Below, piece after piece: positions 11,264-23,042 of a stretch of 64,000 bases of DNA; within the stretch, counting starts at the first letter, position 1, and the number at the start of each line of letters is the position of its first letter. A program made the translations under genes and the position numbers. The stretch comes from Delphinapterus leucas (lineage: Eukaryota > Chordata > Mammalia > Artiodactyla > Monodontidae), in contig NW_022098031.1 in the NCBI RefSeq assembly GCF_002288925.2, positions 15,489,274 through 15,553,273 of the forward strand, given 5' to 3'. Below the pieces are notes generated by a model. That model saw only the letters and a list, made by a program, of their open reading frames with translations. It searched no databases and was not told the origin of the DNA.

Positions 11264-11957
11264 AAATAGAGATTTATGGCCTATCAAATCTACTATACCT
11301 GAATCTCTGAGAATAGGGTCAGACATGAATGTTTTCCAAGAGCACCCCTACATATGCCCACTTCTGGTGCGTCTCATCTGGTTCAGAACACAAATCAAGT
11401 GATAATAATCATCTTTCTGGGAGCATTTACATGTTAAAATTCCTTAATCCAAAGAAATAAATCTCTGATGGTATTTCAGGCACCAGAGAGCCTTGAGTGT
11501 GGTGGAAACAGTTTTGTGTTGGTGAAGTCTCTCAATCACTCAAAAGTGACTGATGTTTTCATCTAATTTTAAGACTTTTTTTTGACTCTGGGTCAGAGTA
11601 ATTTTTTAAATGGGGATCTATTTGTTTTCTCCTGTATATTTTCAATGTCCCTCAGATACTTATACACAGTAGATTTCATAACAAGAAACACAATACATTA
11701 AAAAGCAAGACACTGGCATGAAAAGTCCATTAAAGGCCAAATTAGCGTGGAAGACGACAGGATCATTGTCATACAGCTCCCGTGTCTCTACTTCAGGTCC
11801 TTCCAGTACCAGCTGTCATTTTTTCAAACTTGTTTACCTGACAAACTCACATGTGGCTCTGTACTTCTTTTTACCGTAATACCCCTGATGATTGAATTGA
11901 GGCTTGTAATGATCGTTACAGATTATTTATCTACGTGCACTGCTCTGCAGTGTGCTC
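11264..11957. other. single-copy DNA, nothing recognised
   Basis: Contains only short frames, the largest from 11,747, and none with familiar protein sequence. No repeat family was recognised. Confidence 0.45.
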
Positions 11958-12075
11958 TCTGTGGTCCAGCAGCATAGGCATCACCTATGAACCTGTTAGA
12001 AACGCAGAATCTACCTTGTAGCAAGGTTTCCAGGTGATGCCCATTCAAGTTGAAGGCACACTGTTCCAGTGACTT
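11958..12075 (+). mobile_element. MER5-like hAT element fragment
   Basis: Shows gtccagcagcataggcatca, cctgttagaaacgcagaatc and tttccaggtgatgcccattc, the order of MER5A/B elements. Terminal repeats are degraded. Confidence 0.65.
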
Positions 12076-12294
12076 TTCCCACCAATACCCTTGAGAGGCT
12101 TCCCCAAACCAGTCATACTAATAATAATGGTTCAACACTGCAGCAATGCTCAAAGACAGTGGTTCCCAAAAATGTGGCCCTCAGACCAGCAACATAAGCA
12201 TCACCTGGCAACTTGTTAGAAATGCACGTTCCAGGCCTATCTCAGGCATACTGAATCAGAAACCGAGAGTGGGGCCCAGTAATCTGTGTGCTTT

Positions 12295-12479
12295 TTTAAA
12301 CTGAAATATAGTTGCCATACAATATTATGCTCGTTTCAGATATGCTACATGATGATCTGACATTTGCATATGCTCTGAGGTGATCACACGATTAGTCTAG
12401 TAGTCATCTGACCCCATACGAAGTTATTACAATATGATTGGCCATATTCCTTATGCCATATATTACACTCCTGAGTACT
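12295..12479 (-). mobile_element. L1M 3' UTR fragment
   Basis: Begins tttttaaactgaaatatagt and continues gccatacaatattatgctcg and gatcacacgattagtctag, the antisense text of an old L1M 3' UTR. It is inserted in the MER5 copy. The phrase aatctgtgtg/actctgtgtt on both sides may be its TSD. Confidence 0.6.
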
Positions 12480-12517
12480 CTGTGTTTTTAAAAAACACTT
12501 CAAGCGATTCTTGTTGG

Positions 12518-13072
12518 ATATAGTATGGTAAAGTTGGTGTGGCCACAGGAAGAGATGATGACAAGGCTCAGAAGAAGTGTATTATACGCACAGGTCCCAG
12601 AGAGAGAGTCACCGGATGCCAGGCAGGGTCACAGAGCAAAACACTAAGTGGTCAGGAGGCAGAAGACACAAGTGAGCAGCAGAAGGTTTAAGCAGAGGCT
12701 TTATTGGGGTCTCCAGGGAAATGCAAGACAAGGCAGAGTAAGCAGTTTAGGATTGACTAGTTTAAATAATTCTGGTGGGCTCTGACATAGGTGTGGTCCC
12801 TAGTCACTTGATACCTGGCCCTGGGATGATACCTGATACCTGGGGCAGGGGAAATACTGGCTTGGTGTTTGGAGAGTTAGATAAGGAGGTAGTTGGGGTA
12901 ATATAAACTTGGGATTTGTTGGTTTGCATATGAAAAGCATACTCTAGGCAAGGTATTATTATCTTTAGGTATTAGCTGGCCCTGGGAGGGGCAGTCTCTC
13001 CCCAGCCAGAAAGGTTTTTTAAAATGTTAAAACATCTTATACAGAAAACTGGAAATACATGTATTTACAAGA
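12518..13072 (-). mobile_element. solo ERV-type LTR
   Basis: About 550 bases with no coding frame. On the minus strand there is a polyadenylation signal, ccaataaagcctctgctt (around 12,690-12,710), followed by a tctctctctgggacctg stretch, the layout of an R-U5 region. It replaces a point inside a MER5 element, so its limits are set by the MER5 halves; a ttct repeat on both sides may be the short TSD. A relative lies at 52,552-52,862. I cannot name the family. No internal retroviral sequence is attached. Confidence 0.55.
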
Positions 13073-13111
13073 CCTTCTAATGCACGCTCAAGTTTAAAAA
13101 CCATTTCTCTG

Positions 13112-13272
13112 AGGCAGAAGTTATCAACCCTAGCTTCATACCGAAATAATCTGGGGAGCTTTTAGTAAATATGAATACCTGTGTCCAACCCCAGACCAAT
13201 TAAATCAGAATTTGAACAGACACATTGCAAGGGTGATTCTAATGTGCCATCAGGGTTCAGAACTGAGGCTCT
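13112..13272 (+). mobile_element. MER5A-like hAT element
   Basis: Reads aagttatcaaccctagcttc, ctggggagcttttagtaaat, accccagaccaattaaatca and gattctaatgtgccatcagg. These are the landmarks of the MER5A subgroup that pairs 'ggggagctttta' with 'ccccag'. It lies next to, but is distinct from, the split MER5 copy. Confidence 0.7.
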
Positions 13273-15349
13273 GAAGAAAGGTAAGCATGGTTGATAAAGT
13301 ATTACAAATCTGATCTAGTGTTTGTACAGCCTGACTGATTTTGGTGGGGCAGGGGCTGGGGGGGATATCCCAGCTTCAACTTCCCCACCCCTAATTTGTC
13401 TCAGGTGGTTGTGAGGGATTTTTTGGGTTTTTTAATGATTTGGTTTTTTAAGAGACATAATCATTACACATTTCTCATAAAGTTTGGAAATATTAAAAAA
13501 TTCATGAATTTAGTCTGTGAGTTGTTTTTGCTGATGGTAAATTGTCTGAAATTACCATAAAACTAGAAATTTAAGGATCAAAGAAATGTTAAGAAAGAGG
13601 TTGAAGAAAATATTTTTCTAAGTAAAATTATAATTAGACAAATTAATATTTTTATTCCTACCAAGCTTACTTTGGAATCTTGGGTATGTATCTTTATTGT
13701 GACCAAAAATATTGCATAAAAAAATTAGTGAGGACCATACAGCTCCGTTGGCAATGATTTTCAGAGGACGGTTTTCTAGGTGGACAGGTAAACAAGAACA
13801 TTTCCACATGTTAGCTCTGCCAGATAAATCCAACACTAGATCAGAAACTCAAACTGTGACCCCCCCCCTCCTTTTCATATATAGTATTTTTTCAACAAAA
13901 ATAATGATTCTGAAATCGGATTTGGATGAAAATTGCTTTTGGATCAAAACACACACAAAAAAGAATACTGCACAGTTTATTCTTGTCCCAATTTTTATCA
14001 CAATACACTCACTCTGCAGTGGTTTTCACCATCAAAAAATATTTTTATTGACATTAGAGATGACTTGCAGGACACATGGAGCACAGGTGAATGTTGTTTC
14101 AAGGCAACATTTCAGGTCTTGAGTTAATCGCCTTTGCTAGTTGCTGGCTGTTGAGTTTAGGTGGTTAAAGTTCAGTCACAATGAAACTAATCACAAGTTG
14201 GTTCTCTGGGTGTACCTGTTACCTTTGCTCTCTTTAATAACTACACTTGAGTAATCTCGTAGGCATATCCCATTTATCAAGAGAGGAAAATAGAAAAGAC
14301 CAGGAATCAGGAAAAAGCTATTTCCACTACTAAGAAATAACTCAAAACTTTGGTCCAGGTGTAACAATTATTTAGCACACAGGCTGCTACTCTCCCTCCC
14401 ATATCTGTGTTAGGAATCACTAATCAATTATGGTTTTCCTTTTCTCTCAGTTAGGGCACAGCCCCAGAATTCTCAACATAAAGGCCCAGACTACTACTAT
14501 TCAATCATGCGGAGACTTTTTGTTTTCCATCTTGACAGTGTATCAAGAAAATCATCTCTCTATATAACTAGATACATCTTTATTACTGGCTTTCTAAATT
14601 TGGTGAGCAAAAGTAACAGAGAATCCCTCTACAAATTGTACACTGTGAGGCTACATAGTTTACAGAAAGTATTTTTTTTTATTTTGCACAATAACTAATT
14701 TTCCCTTAAAAGTTGCAAATGCAATGGTATTGATCATATACTGTGTGATCTGGATCCTATGGTAGTAGTTAAGATAAAAAGGACATTTTTCATAACAAGC
14801 ATCAGGAAGATCCCTAATTCTTATAGTTTTTTCAACTCATGAAAAAAGGGTTACTAGAGAACTTCTTAATCCGCTAAAAAATATAATAAGTGTTACTTCT
14901 AAAGTATAACCATGAACTGGCACTGAACCATCTAGAACTTCCATGGCAATAGTCTGGGATGATTTCTCAAGTCACACAAAACCCATTCAGAGGACCTCAC
15001 CAAGCACTAGTGTCAGCCATAACCCTGGCTGAGTGAACAGATATCTTCAAAGCAGATTTGGGGAAAGAAATCAATGTAGGGCAGAAAGTAGCAAATACTT
15101 TTTCAGTTATTATTTTCAAGGTACTTTGCTAATCATTGTCAAAAATACAAAGTATTAAAGTGAATCTTTCCCTAGGGAAGTTTGTAACAAATTGAAGGAA
15201 TTATGCCTTGAAAAGTTAAACAATAGTCTAAGGCAACATGGTGATAAATAAACGATTGGTAAAAGCCAAGAAGCCCCAATTATTTTTTACAAAGGAGTGA
15301 ATTTTTCTCTTTCCCAAAATCTCAAGAGAAGCCAAGAATGATGAAAAGC
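13273..15349. other. single-copy DNA, nothing recognised
   Basis: About 2 kb without recognisable repeats or exons. A run of nine C occurs near 13,860. The frame at 13,712-14,122 (136 codons) has no familiar motif and no splice context I trust. Confidence 0.45.
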
Positions 15350-15612
15350 ACCCTGGTACTGGTAACCTACAAGGCAGACATGTTTTCAAATCCAGAATCT
15401 GTTGTTTACTATCCATGTAGACTCAGGTAAGTGTCAGGTCACTGAGTATCTCTAACCATTGGTTCCCTAATCTGTAAAATAAGGCTAATAATCCTAATAG
15501 CCTCTTCATAGGACTGCTGTAAAGATTAAATGAGATAATGTATAGAAAGAGGTTAGCATGGTACCGCTCATGAAGTAGGTGCTCAATAAATGGTACATTA
15601 TCATCGTATCAT
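15350..15612 (+). mobile_element. MIR SINE
   Basis: Near-complete MIR: gttttcaaatccagaatctg, actgagtatctctaacc, ctaatctgtaaaataaggct, gtaaagattaaatgagataa and gtaggtgctcaataaatggt in order. Confidence 0.8.
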
Positions 15613-16497
15613 CATTGTGCTGCAGAAGCTGAGAGAGGGAGCTCATGGAGGATGGTATCCTTACAACTGTGACCACTTTGGAGATTCCTCAGACAATGGA
15701 CTGCTCTGTGGTTTGATAATCGTATACAGACAGTCAGTTCCATAAATGCAGACAAAAACTAACACGAGCTGATGTAATCAAGAATGGCTTTATGCTGGAA
15801 GCAGTCCTTTCATTGTGCCTTAACTAATATGTAGATGTTGGACAGGTGGAGAAGAAAATATAAAGGCAATAATACCTTGGGCACAGTGTGTCTGGGAAAC
15901 AGCAAGTAAGGAGCCAGTTAGAGTGGATAGCGTTTGGGAGTGGCAGGAAGCTGCATGGGAGTAGAGGCTTGGGCTGAGCAGCTCAACAAAGCAGAGACCA
16001 ATCCCTACTGGTCTCCCTATTGTGAAGCCTCTATTTCAGACAAATTGGACTGTACATTTCTTCTCACCCACAGCCATTTAGAACACATGGCTTCAATGGT
16101 TTTGTAAAGGCAAAGATTTACATAGTTAAAACTTGCCATCGTTGTCTCTACACAAGAGAACCATGCACTGTGAAATGAACTCTCGTCTTTTTAAAAATAT
16201 AAGAAAATGTCCATGTCTTTTAAGTCGGATAAAACTTGAAACACTTTTCTCTTCCCATGCACTGTGAAGAAAAACCAAACTCCACTTTATTTTTGTAACT
16301 CATCAATATTCTTCAGATTGAATCTACTCACCCCATTCCCTCCACAAAAACCCATGCAGAGGGCTTCACCAGTCTGATACTGGTGATAGCCTCATAAAGC
16401 CCCAGAATTAGTAAACAGGTAATTTCAAAGTGAATGGGTAAATTAGGCCAAACATATCTTGTCCTTAGTGAACTAAAGGTGAGAATACCACTTATTG
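15613..16497. other. single-copy DNA, nothing recognised
   Basis: No repeat family, exon or strong regulatory motif recognised. Confidence 0.45.
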
Positions 16498-16728
16498 TCT
16501 GTCCTCTGTGCCATGTAATGTGCTAGTGCTTTACAAGTACTGTTATTTAATTCTTACAACCACCCTATGTGTGTAGCTATTAATAACCCCATCTCACAGA
16601 GACAAGCCATGAGGCTGAGAGGACATAAGCAAGCTGCCCAAGGTCACACACATATTAAATGAAGGAGCCAGCTCTTGAACTTGGGTCTGTCTGATGCCAA
16701 AGCCACCCATGCTGTACTGCTTCCCAAA
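16498..16728 (-). mobile_element. MIR SINE
   Basis: Antisense MIR: tgtgctagtgctttacaagt, cttacaaccaccctatgtg, gcccaaggtcacacacatat, gagccagctcttgaacttgg and tgctgtactgcttccc in the expected reverse order. Confidence 0.8.
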
Positions 16729-17425
16729 GGGCATCCGTAGGACCTAGTGGCCAAGCTCGGAGAAAAACTGCCTATACAAATCAGAATTCTTAAGAAGAAA
16801 GGCCTCAAGCAGAAAATTGTCAATTGTTTATATTAATGGTTAGAAACAATAACTGATAATCTCAATCTATCTGGGGTAATTTAAAATGGCCATTTGTACT
16901 CCTTGATTGAGAAAACAAATGTTGTAAGTAACTAATGCCTGCAGACTTGAGAAGAAACTTTAGAAATATACCAAAAACTATTTTTAATGTAGCCTTTGGT
17001 AAACAGACCTAGTTTACCAGACACTGCATTTGACCCCTTAAATTTTAAGATCTATTGCCAGTCCACCCTTGGCTATATCCCCAATGAAATATCTGCTCTA
17101 AAAGATGAAGCACTCTTGCTATAGGAAAACTCTAGATTTATTTTTCCTATAGAAACCATTACTATCCTAATAATTTTCATGTTTATGTTTTCTTCAGGCA
17201 ATTCCTAAAGTTATTTCTTTAAAAGGGAAAAAGCCAAAGCTTTCTCTGAAACTTCTCAGTTTTTATGGATACAATCCCATGGTTAAGAAAAAAAATAGTC
17301 TGTAGAGCCTACATTTATTTAGTCTAACTGTGGTTTGGTGACTTAGAAGAAATATTGTGTGAGTGGTATTTTTAGTCCTGCCCTCAGAGAAGTAAGACCT
17401 GAACCCATTGCCCTTGGATTTGGAC
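16729..17425. other. single-copy DNA, nothing recognised
   Basis: Lies between a MIR and the hairpin at 17,426. No coding signal or named repeat. Confidence 0.4.
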
Positions 17426-17503
17426 AACACTTACAGTTAGAAACATGCGCTCACACAGAAGAAAGACAATGGACCAAAGTCTATGTTTCTAACTGTAAGC
17501 GTT
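17426..17503. repeat. inverted repeat, 21-bp stem with 36-nt loop
   Basis: Left arm 17426-17446 and right arm 17483-17503 pair at 20 of 21 positions. The inner 17 bases, cttacagttagaaacat and atgtttctaactgtaag, are exact reverse complements. The 36-nt loop separates them. The structure lies just upstream of a MIR (17,515) and is not part of a repeat I recognise. It could be a palindromic transposon remnant, a local inverted duplication or a small-RNA hairpin; sequence alone does not decide. Confidence 0.7.
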
Positions 17504-17514
17504 CAAGCTCTGTG

Positions 17515-17756
17515 GTTGGCAGCATTGTGTAATGACTAAGAGTCGAGCTTCAGAGTTGGAGAGACTGGTCATGACCCTTAGCTGTTATCACTTACCATGT
17601 GTGTGATTTTGAGCAAAGTGCTTAACTCCTCTGAGCTTCATTTTCATGTACATATGTGTATCTAATGTGTGTATGTAAATAAAGTGGGGTGCATAATATA
17701 CCTGGCATGTAGTAAGCATGCAATAAATGGAAGCTTATTATTGTTACCATTAGCTT
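17515..17756 (+). mobile_element. MIR SINE
   Basis: Starts gcagcattgtgtaatgacta and runs through tgtgtgattttgagcaaagt and gcttaactcctctgagcttc to gcatgcaataaatggaagct. The landmarks and order fit a complete but diverged MIR. Confidence 0.8.
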
Positions 17757-18334
17757 ATACAGGATTTGCCCTTCAAAGGGTCCTTAAGTTTGTGGGTTTT
17801 CTGAAGAATTTGGTAATATCCAGTGTCTATCTTCCATTCTTTGTGAACTGGGTGCCAAGAGGAATTATTCCTTTTGCCCCAAATTACAGCTAAGTCCCAA
17901 GGTAGTACCCCATAATCTAGGTTCAGAGAGATGCTGGTCAGTTGCCAGATCTTGGAGACAACCAACCATCTTCCTTCAAAGGTCAACGAGAGGTGCCCTA
18001 CCGCCAACCACTCCCCCCACCCCATCCACATAAGGAGAGACTGAGAGATGAGAGGTATGGGTGCTTATACACCTAAGCTGGAAGAAGAAAGAAGGGAGAA
18101 ATGGTGGGGTTGAGACAGGGAACAGAGGAGCAACCTGCACTTCTACCAACTGACATAACAAACTGAATCGTGTTTCCCCGGGCTGAACGGACACCCCAAA
18201 AAAAACAGGTAGGCTTGATCTGACTTTTAAGTATCCCTCCCAAGAGGACCTCCCAGGCAGTAGTGGATGTATCTCCTTTAGTAGAGGCTGAGGTATGGCT
18301 ACAGGGGGCAGAAGAGCCAGAGCCAGATATATTG
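17757..18334. other. single-copy DNA, nothing recognised
   Basis: No repeat or exon recognised. The overlapping reading frames are on opposite strands and contain no familiar domains. Confidence 0.4.
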
Positions 18335-18991
18335 CAGGGCTGACGACTTAATCTGTAGCCTGGTGCAAAATGAAAGTGCAGGGGTTGGGGTGTCAGTCTC
18401 CCCTTGGCTCCAGCCCACAGCGGATGAGCAACCCCCAGGACTGCTACCTCTGTGCAGGGGTATGCTGAATGATGAGTGCCTGAATGGAAGGGTTAGGGGC
18501 AGGGAGAAGGCCAAGAGGCCCTAAAGGAGCCACATGCCAAAGGCACTGAGGCACTTCCTTGGCCCACCCGACCCTGACTCTCCCCATGCCTGCATCCAGG
18601 CGATGATGGAACTTGAGTCTTCCCCACCACCACCACTGTAATTCTCTCACTGCCCCGGGCAGAAGGTGGGAGCTGTAGTCTGCCAGGAGAGGGAAGCAGA
18701 GAAAGCCCTGTCACTAGGGAACAGAGAGTATATGATGGAGACCTTGCCCAGGGGAGGGAAGGAGCTACCAAGACAGGACCACGCAAGAGCTGAGGCGCCA
18801 AGCTGCCCAGCCAACGCTCCATTGTCCTATGGGACTCCACTTACAAAACACAAATCAAAGGTAAAATTATTAAGAATTTCAAGATGGCAACTGCAGAGCA
18901 TTAAACTCCCAGGGATGGGGGGCGTTTCTGAGCACCAAGTCCTGTGTCACTGTTCTCAATTCCCACAGTTTCCACACTCACAAAGCCCTGC
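18335..18991. mobile_element. candidate old hAT-like element
   Basis: The left edge reads cagggctgacgacttaatct with gcctggtgcaaaatgaaagt. The right part has attattaagaatttcaagat and gcagagcattaaactc, and ends aaagccctg. These phrases recall a dispersed mammalian repeat whose ends read cagggc...gccctg, but I cannot name it and the middle (about 18,440-18,830) is not accounted for. No clear 8-bp TSD is seen. The 163-codon frame at 18,666-19,157 overlaps it and is not judged to be a gene. Confidence 0.35.
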
Positions 18992-19829
18992 TCCTATATC
19001 AGGGAACTGGGCAGCAAGAAGCCCTGTAGGACCATCAAAGCACCCACAGATGCCCACCATAAGACAGCCAACATTTGGACGGGTGCTTCAGAGACTGATC
19101 AATAGCGAGTCAGCGGTAACCAGGACCACAGTACTTGCCAATCAGGGAGAAGTCTGAAACCCTACTCAGGTAAGTAGGAGGGGTTTTCTCTTCCTGCCCC
19201 TCCTTCTCCCTGCCCCTAGCACTGGAAGAGGAAGAGGGATAAGAGTATAATGAGATCAGCCCTCATCACAACTAGAGCAAGTGATGGGGTTACCCTGTGC
19301 TGGTGGGAGAGAAGGAGAGCTCTGAATTACACTGAGATTGAAATTTTAAACTTCAAGGGGTTAAAATGACTTTTTAAAAAATATCACTGAAAATAAAGAA
19401 ATACATACAGCCAACTTATAATTGAAGGAACTGTTTCCCAGTGGAAAGGGGATTCAACACAACCCAGTTAGAAGGCACTTACTGAGGAATAAAGACATTT
19501 CATGGCAATACCCTAAAGAATGAGACTCCTCAATAAATTGGCAACATACACTTGTCCATAGTGGCCGAGCTGGCCTCCCTCGGTTGGCACACCCCTACAT
19601 AGGTCATGCATTTGCAAACTCCAGGGCCTTCTAGAGCCATGGGAGTGACACAGACATGGGCAAGTCACCCTGGCTGCTGCCAACACCTGTCTGGCCCACA
19701 GCAGAAGGGACATTAAAATACTTAGGTAACTCAGCACACAGACAACAGACATTCAAGCTAAGTTAAAGTTACTCACTCCTGAGGGTGTCTGAGCTCAAAA
19801 TATAAAGCTCTGAACAAATTATAAATCAA
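18992..19829. other. single-copy DNA, nothing recognised
   Basis: No named repeat, exon or regulatory signal. Confidence 0.4.
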
Positions 19830-20120
19830 CATTTACTGAGCATCTACCAAGGAGGAGACAAAGAAAATTATTCTATCCCTTCCAGTTTACTACAGTCTAC
19901 TTAGAGCCCCAATATATAAGTGCTGCCACCCAGAGTTTGTTACCAGGTAAAAGTGCAACAAAATTCAGGAAAGACAGACATTTGCCCAGGCTGGAGTAGT
20001 CAGTGGAAGATCCACAAAAGAAGGGAGGACTGTACTAGGAAGGAATACATAGGTTTTGTTTGGAGCGGCATGGGCAAAGACACACAGGGATCAAGTGTGT
20101 GTCCAGTCAGTGAGAAATGC
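19830..20120 (-). mobile_element. probable L2 LINE fragment
   Basis: The antisense L2 tail begins aacatttactgagcatctac and is followed about 200 bases later by gagcggcatgggcaaagaca. Both fit the antisense L2 3' region, but most of the stretch is too diverged to be sure. Confidence 0.4.
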
Positions 20121-20369
20121 AGCCTCAATGTCTCAGAAGGTAAAGGCAGGGGAGCTGTCAGGTATATGACTAAATAGATGGGGAGGGAATTACGAAGAAT
20201 GTGAAGGAAAAAAACACCCAACTCATCATCCAGATGCTTTAGATGATCTATTTCATTTCGTTTCACTCTTACAAAAATTCTAAGACTCAGACTCAATCAC
20301 ATAAAAACCATACTGTCAGCATAAGCTACCTGGTGTGGCCCAGGTAAACAAAAACACTCTTAACAAGGC

Positions 20370-20408
20370 CCTCAGGTAAAAAAAACAAAACAAAACAAAA
20401 TAAAACTC
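20370..20408 (+). repeat. A-rich (AAAAC)n simple repeat
   Basis: Short A-rich run with several aaaac units, possibly the decayed tail of an old retroposon. Confidence 0.6.
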
Positions 20409-20514
20409 TTAACAGACACGATATTCCAATAGCTTAGAGGTTATTTCTAAGAAGCTGGGCAAGGGCTAAACTTCCTTTGGAATGTGTAGGGTTTGGACAG
20501 TGCAGACCTGCTGA

Positions 20515-20690
20515 GTTAATCCTTCACTGCACAAATAGACATTATTTATAATTGAATAAACTAATACTCTGAGAGCTTAGGTTACTTTTTCAATATCTAC
20601 TAGATGTAAACACTTTATACAGGGTTTGGATCTACTTTTGTTTGAATCCAAAATCTGTGCTCTTTCCACTAACAGCACACTGCCTCCTCT
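20515..20690 (-). mobile_element. MIR SINE
   Basis: Antisense MIR with gagagcttaggttacttttt, tttgaatccaaaatctgtgc and tctttccactaacagcacac in the expected order. Confidence 0.65.
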
Positions 20691-21000
20691 CCAGGTACTG
20701 AAAGTCAAATAGGTGATTAGACATGATTCTGAAAATATCTGAGGGCCGATAAAGTTCTGACAGAAAGATATGGCATATGGAAATCAGGGTTCTAAGAGGA
20801 TTTCAGAATTACTTTTCAATATTAAGGGAAAAAATGATTTGTAAAAGGGAAGAGAAGAGACAGGTGTCAGCTAAGAGATTTTTGCAGTAATCCAAGCAGA
20901 ATGCAATAAGCTCATAGCTGTAAGAATATAAAGGAAGGTATATGTGAGCTATTTGCAAGAAAAGAAATTACAGAACTTTGTTAAAGACTGGATATTGGGA

Positions 21001-23042
21001 GGAGGAGCTTCAAGATGGCGTAAGAGTAAGACGTGGAGATCACCTTCCTCCCCACAAATACATCAGAAATACATCTACATGTGGAACAACTCCTACAGAA
21101 CACCTACTGAATACTGGCAGAAGACCTCAGACTTCCCAAAAGGCAAGAAACCCCCACATGTTCCTGGGTAGGGCAAAAGAAAAAAGTAAACACAGAGACA
21201 AAAGAATAGGGACGGAACCTGCACCTCTGGGAGGCAGCTGTGAAGGAGGAAACGTTTCCACACACTAGGAAGCCCCTTCGCGGGCAGAGACTGCGGGTGG
21301 CGGAGAGGGGAAGCTTCTGAGCCACAGAGGAGAGCGCAGCAACAGGGGTGCGGAGGGCAAAGCGGAGAGATTCCCGCACAGAGGACTGGTGCCGACCAGC
21401 ATTCACCAGCCCGAGAGGCTTGTCTGCTCACGCGCCGGGGCGGGCGGGGGCTGGGAGCTGAGGCTCGGGCTTCGGTCGGAGCGCCTGGAGAGGCCTGGGG
21501 TTGGCGGCGTGAACACAGCCTGCAGGGGCTTAGTGCGCCACGGCTAGTCGGGAGGGAGTCCGGGGAAAAGTCTGGACCTGCCGAAGAGGCAAAAGACTTT
21601 TTCTTGCCTCTTTGTTTCCTGATGCGCGAGGAGAGGAGATTAACAGCGCCGCTTAAAGGAGCTCCAGAGACGGGTGCGAGCCACGGCTATCAGCGCGCAC
21701 CCCAGAGACGGGCAGGAGACGCTAAGGCTGCTGCTGCCGCCACCAAGAAGCCTGTGTGCAAGCACAGGTCACTATCCACACCCCCCTTCCGGGGAGCCTG
21801 TGCAGCCCGCCACTGCCAGGGTCCCGTGATCTGTGGACAACTTCCCCGGGAGAACGCACTACACGCCTCAGGCTGGTGCGACGTCATGCCGGCCTCTGCC
21901 ACCATAGGCTCGCCCTGCATCTGTAACCCTCCCTCCCCCGGCCTGAGTGAGCCAAAGCCCTTGAATCAGCTGCTCCTTTAATTCCCATCCTGTCTGGGTG
22001 GGAAGAGATGCCCTCAAGCGACCTACACTACACGCAGAGGCGGGGCCAAATCCAAAGCTGAGCCCCTGGGAGCTGTGCGAACAAAGAAAAAGGGAAATTT
22101 CTCCCAGCAGCCTCAGAAGCAGCAGATTAAATCTCCACAATCAACTTGATGTACCCTGCCTCTGTGGAATACATGAATAGACAAAGAATCATCCCAAATT
22201 GAGGAGGTGGACTTTGGGAGCAACAATATATATATATTTTTTTCCCTTTTTCTCTTTTTGTGAGTGTGTATGTGTATGCTTCTGTGTGTGATTTTGTCTG
22301 TGTAGCTTTGCTTTTACCATTTGTCCTAGGGTTCTGTCTGTCCATTTTTCTTTTTTTTAGTATCGTTTTCAGCACTTGTTATCATTGGTGGATTTGTTTT
22401 TTGGTTTGCTTGCTCTTCTTTCTTTCTTTCTTTTATTATTACTTTTTAAAAACTTTTTTAATAATTACTTTTTATCATAATAACTTTATTTTATTTTATG
22501 TTATTTTATCTTCATCTTTCTTTTTTTTCTCCCTTTTATTCTAAGCCGTGTGGATGACAGGTTCTTGGTGCTCCAGCCAGGCATCAGGGCTGTGCCTCTG
22601 AGGTGGGAGAGCCAAGTTCAGGACACTGGTCCACAAGAGACCTCCCAGCTCCACGTAATATCAAATGGCGAAAATCTCCCAGAGATCTCCATCTCAATGC
22701 CAAGACCCAGCTCCACTCAACGACCAGCAAGCTACAGTGCTGGAAACCCTATGCCAAACAACTAGCAAGACAGGAACACAACCCCATCCATTAGAAGAAA
22801 GGCTGCCTACAATCATAATAAGGCCACAGACACCCCAAAACACACCACCAGATGTGGACCTGCCCACTGAAAGACAAGATTCAGCCTCATCCACCAGAAC
22901 ACAGGCACTAGTTCCCTCCACCAGGAAGCCTACACAACCCACTGAACCAACCTTAGCCACTGGGGACAGACACCAAACACAACAGAAACTACGAACCTGC
23001 AGCCTGTGAAAATGAGACCCCAAACACAGTAAGTTAAGCAAA
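21001..23042 (+). promoter_or_regulatory. L1 5' UTR with CpG-rich part
   Basis: The L1 5' UTR contains the internal promoter of full-length elements. The first 900 bases hold many CpG, for example cacgcgccggggcgggcggg at 21,430-21,450. They are followed by a T-rich low-complexity stretch at about 22,215-22,545 and then an AC-rich stretch up to the ORF1 start. The surviving CpG pairs suggest a young or little-methylated copy. No transcription can be shown from sequence. Confidence 0.75.

Larger units (their letters stand above)
12156..13108 (+). mobile_element. MER5-like hAT element, split twice
   Basis: The left part is 12156-12294 (gtggccctcagaccagcaac, cttgttagaaatgcacg, tgaatcagaaaccgagagtg). 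A short middle part is at about 12480-12517 (ctgtgtttttaaaaaacact). The right end, tgcacgctcaagtttaaaaa, is at 13081-13108. Between the pieces lie an L1M scrap and an LTR. The three pieces in the right order and orientation show one MER5 hit by two later insertions. Confidence 0.7.

Noticed and set aside
18666..19157. 163-codon plus-strand frame
   Set aside because: It runs through phrases of an old dispersed repeat (aagaatttcaagatggc, gcagagcattaaac) and has no domain. The first codons lie in GC-rich DNA where long chance frames are expected.
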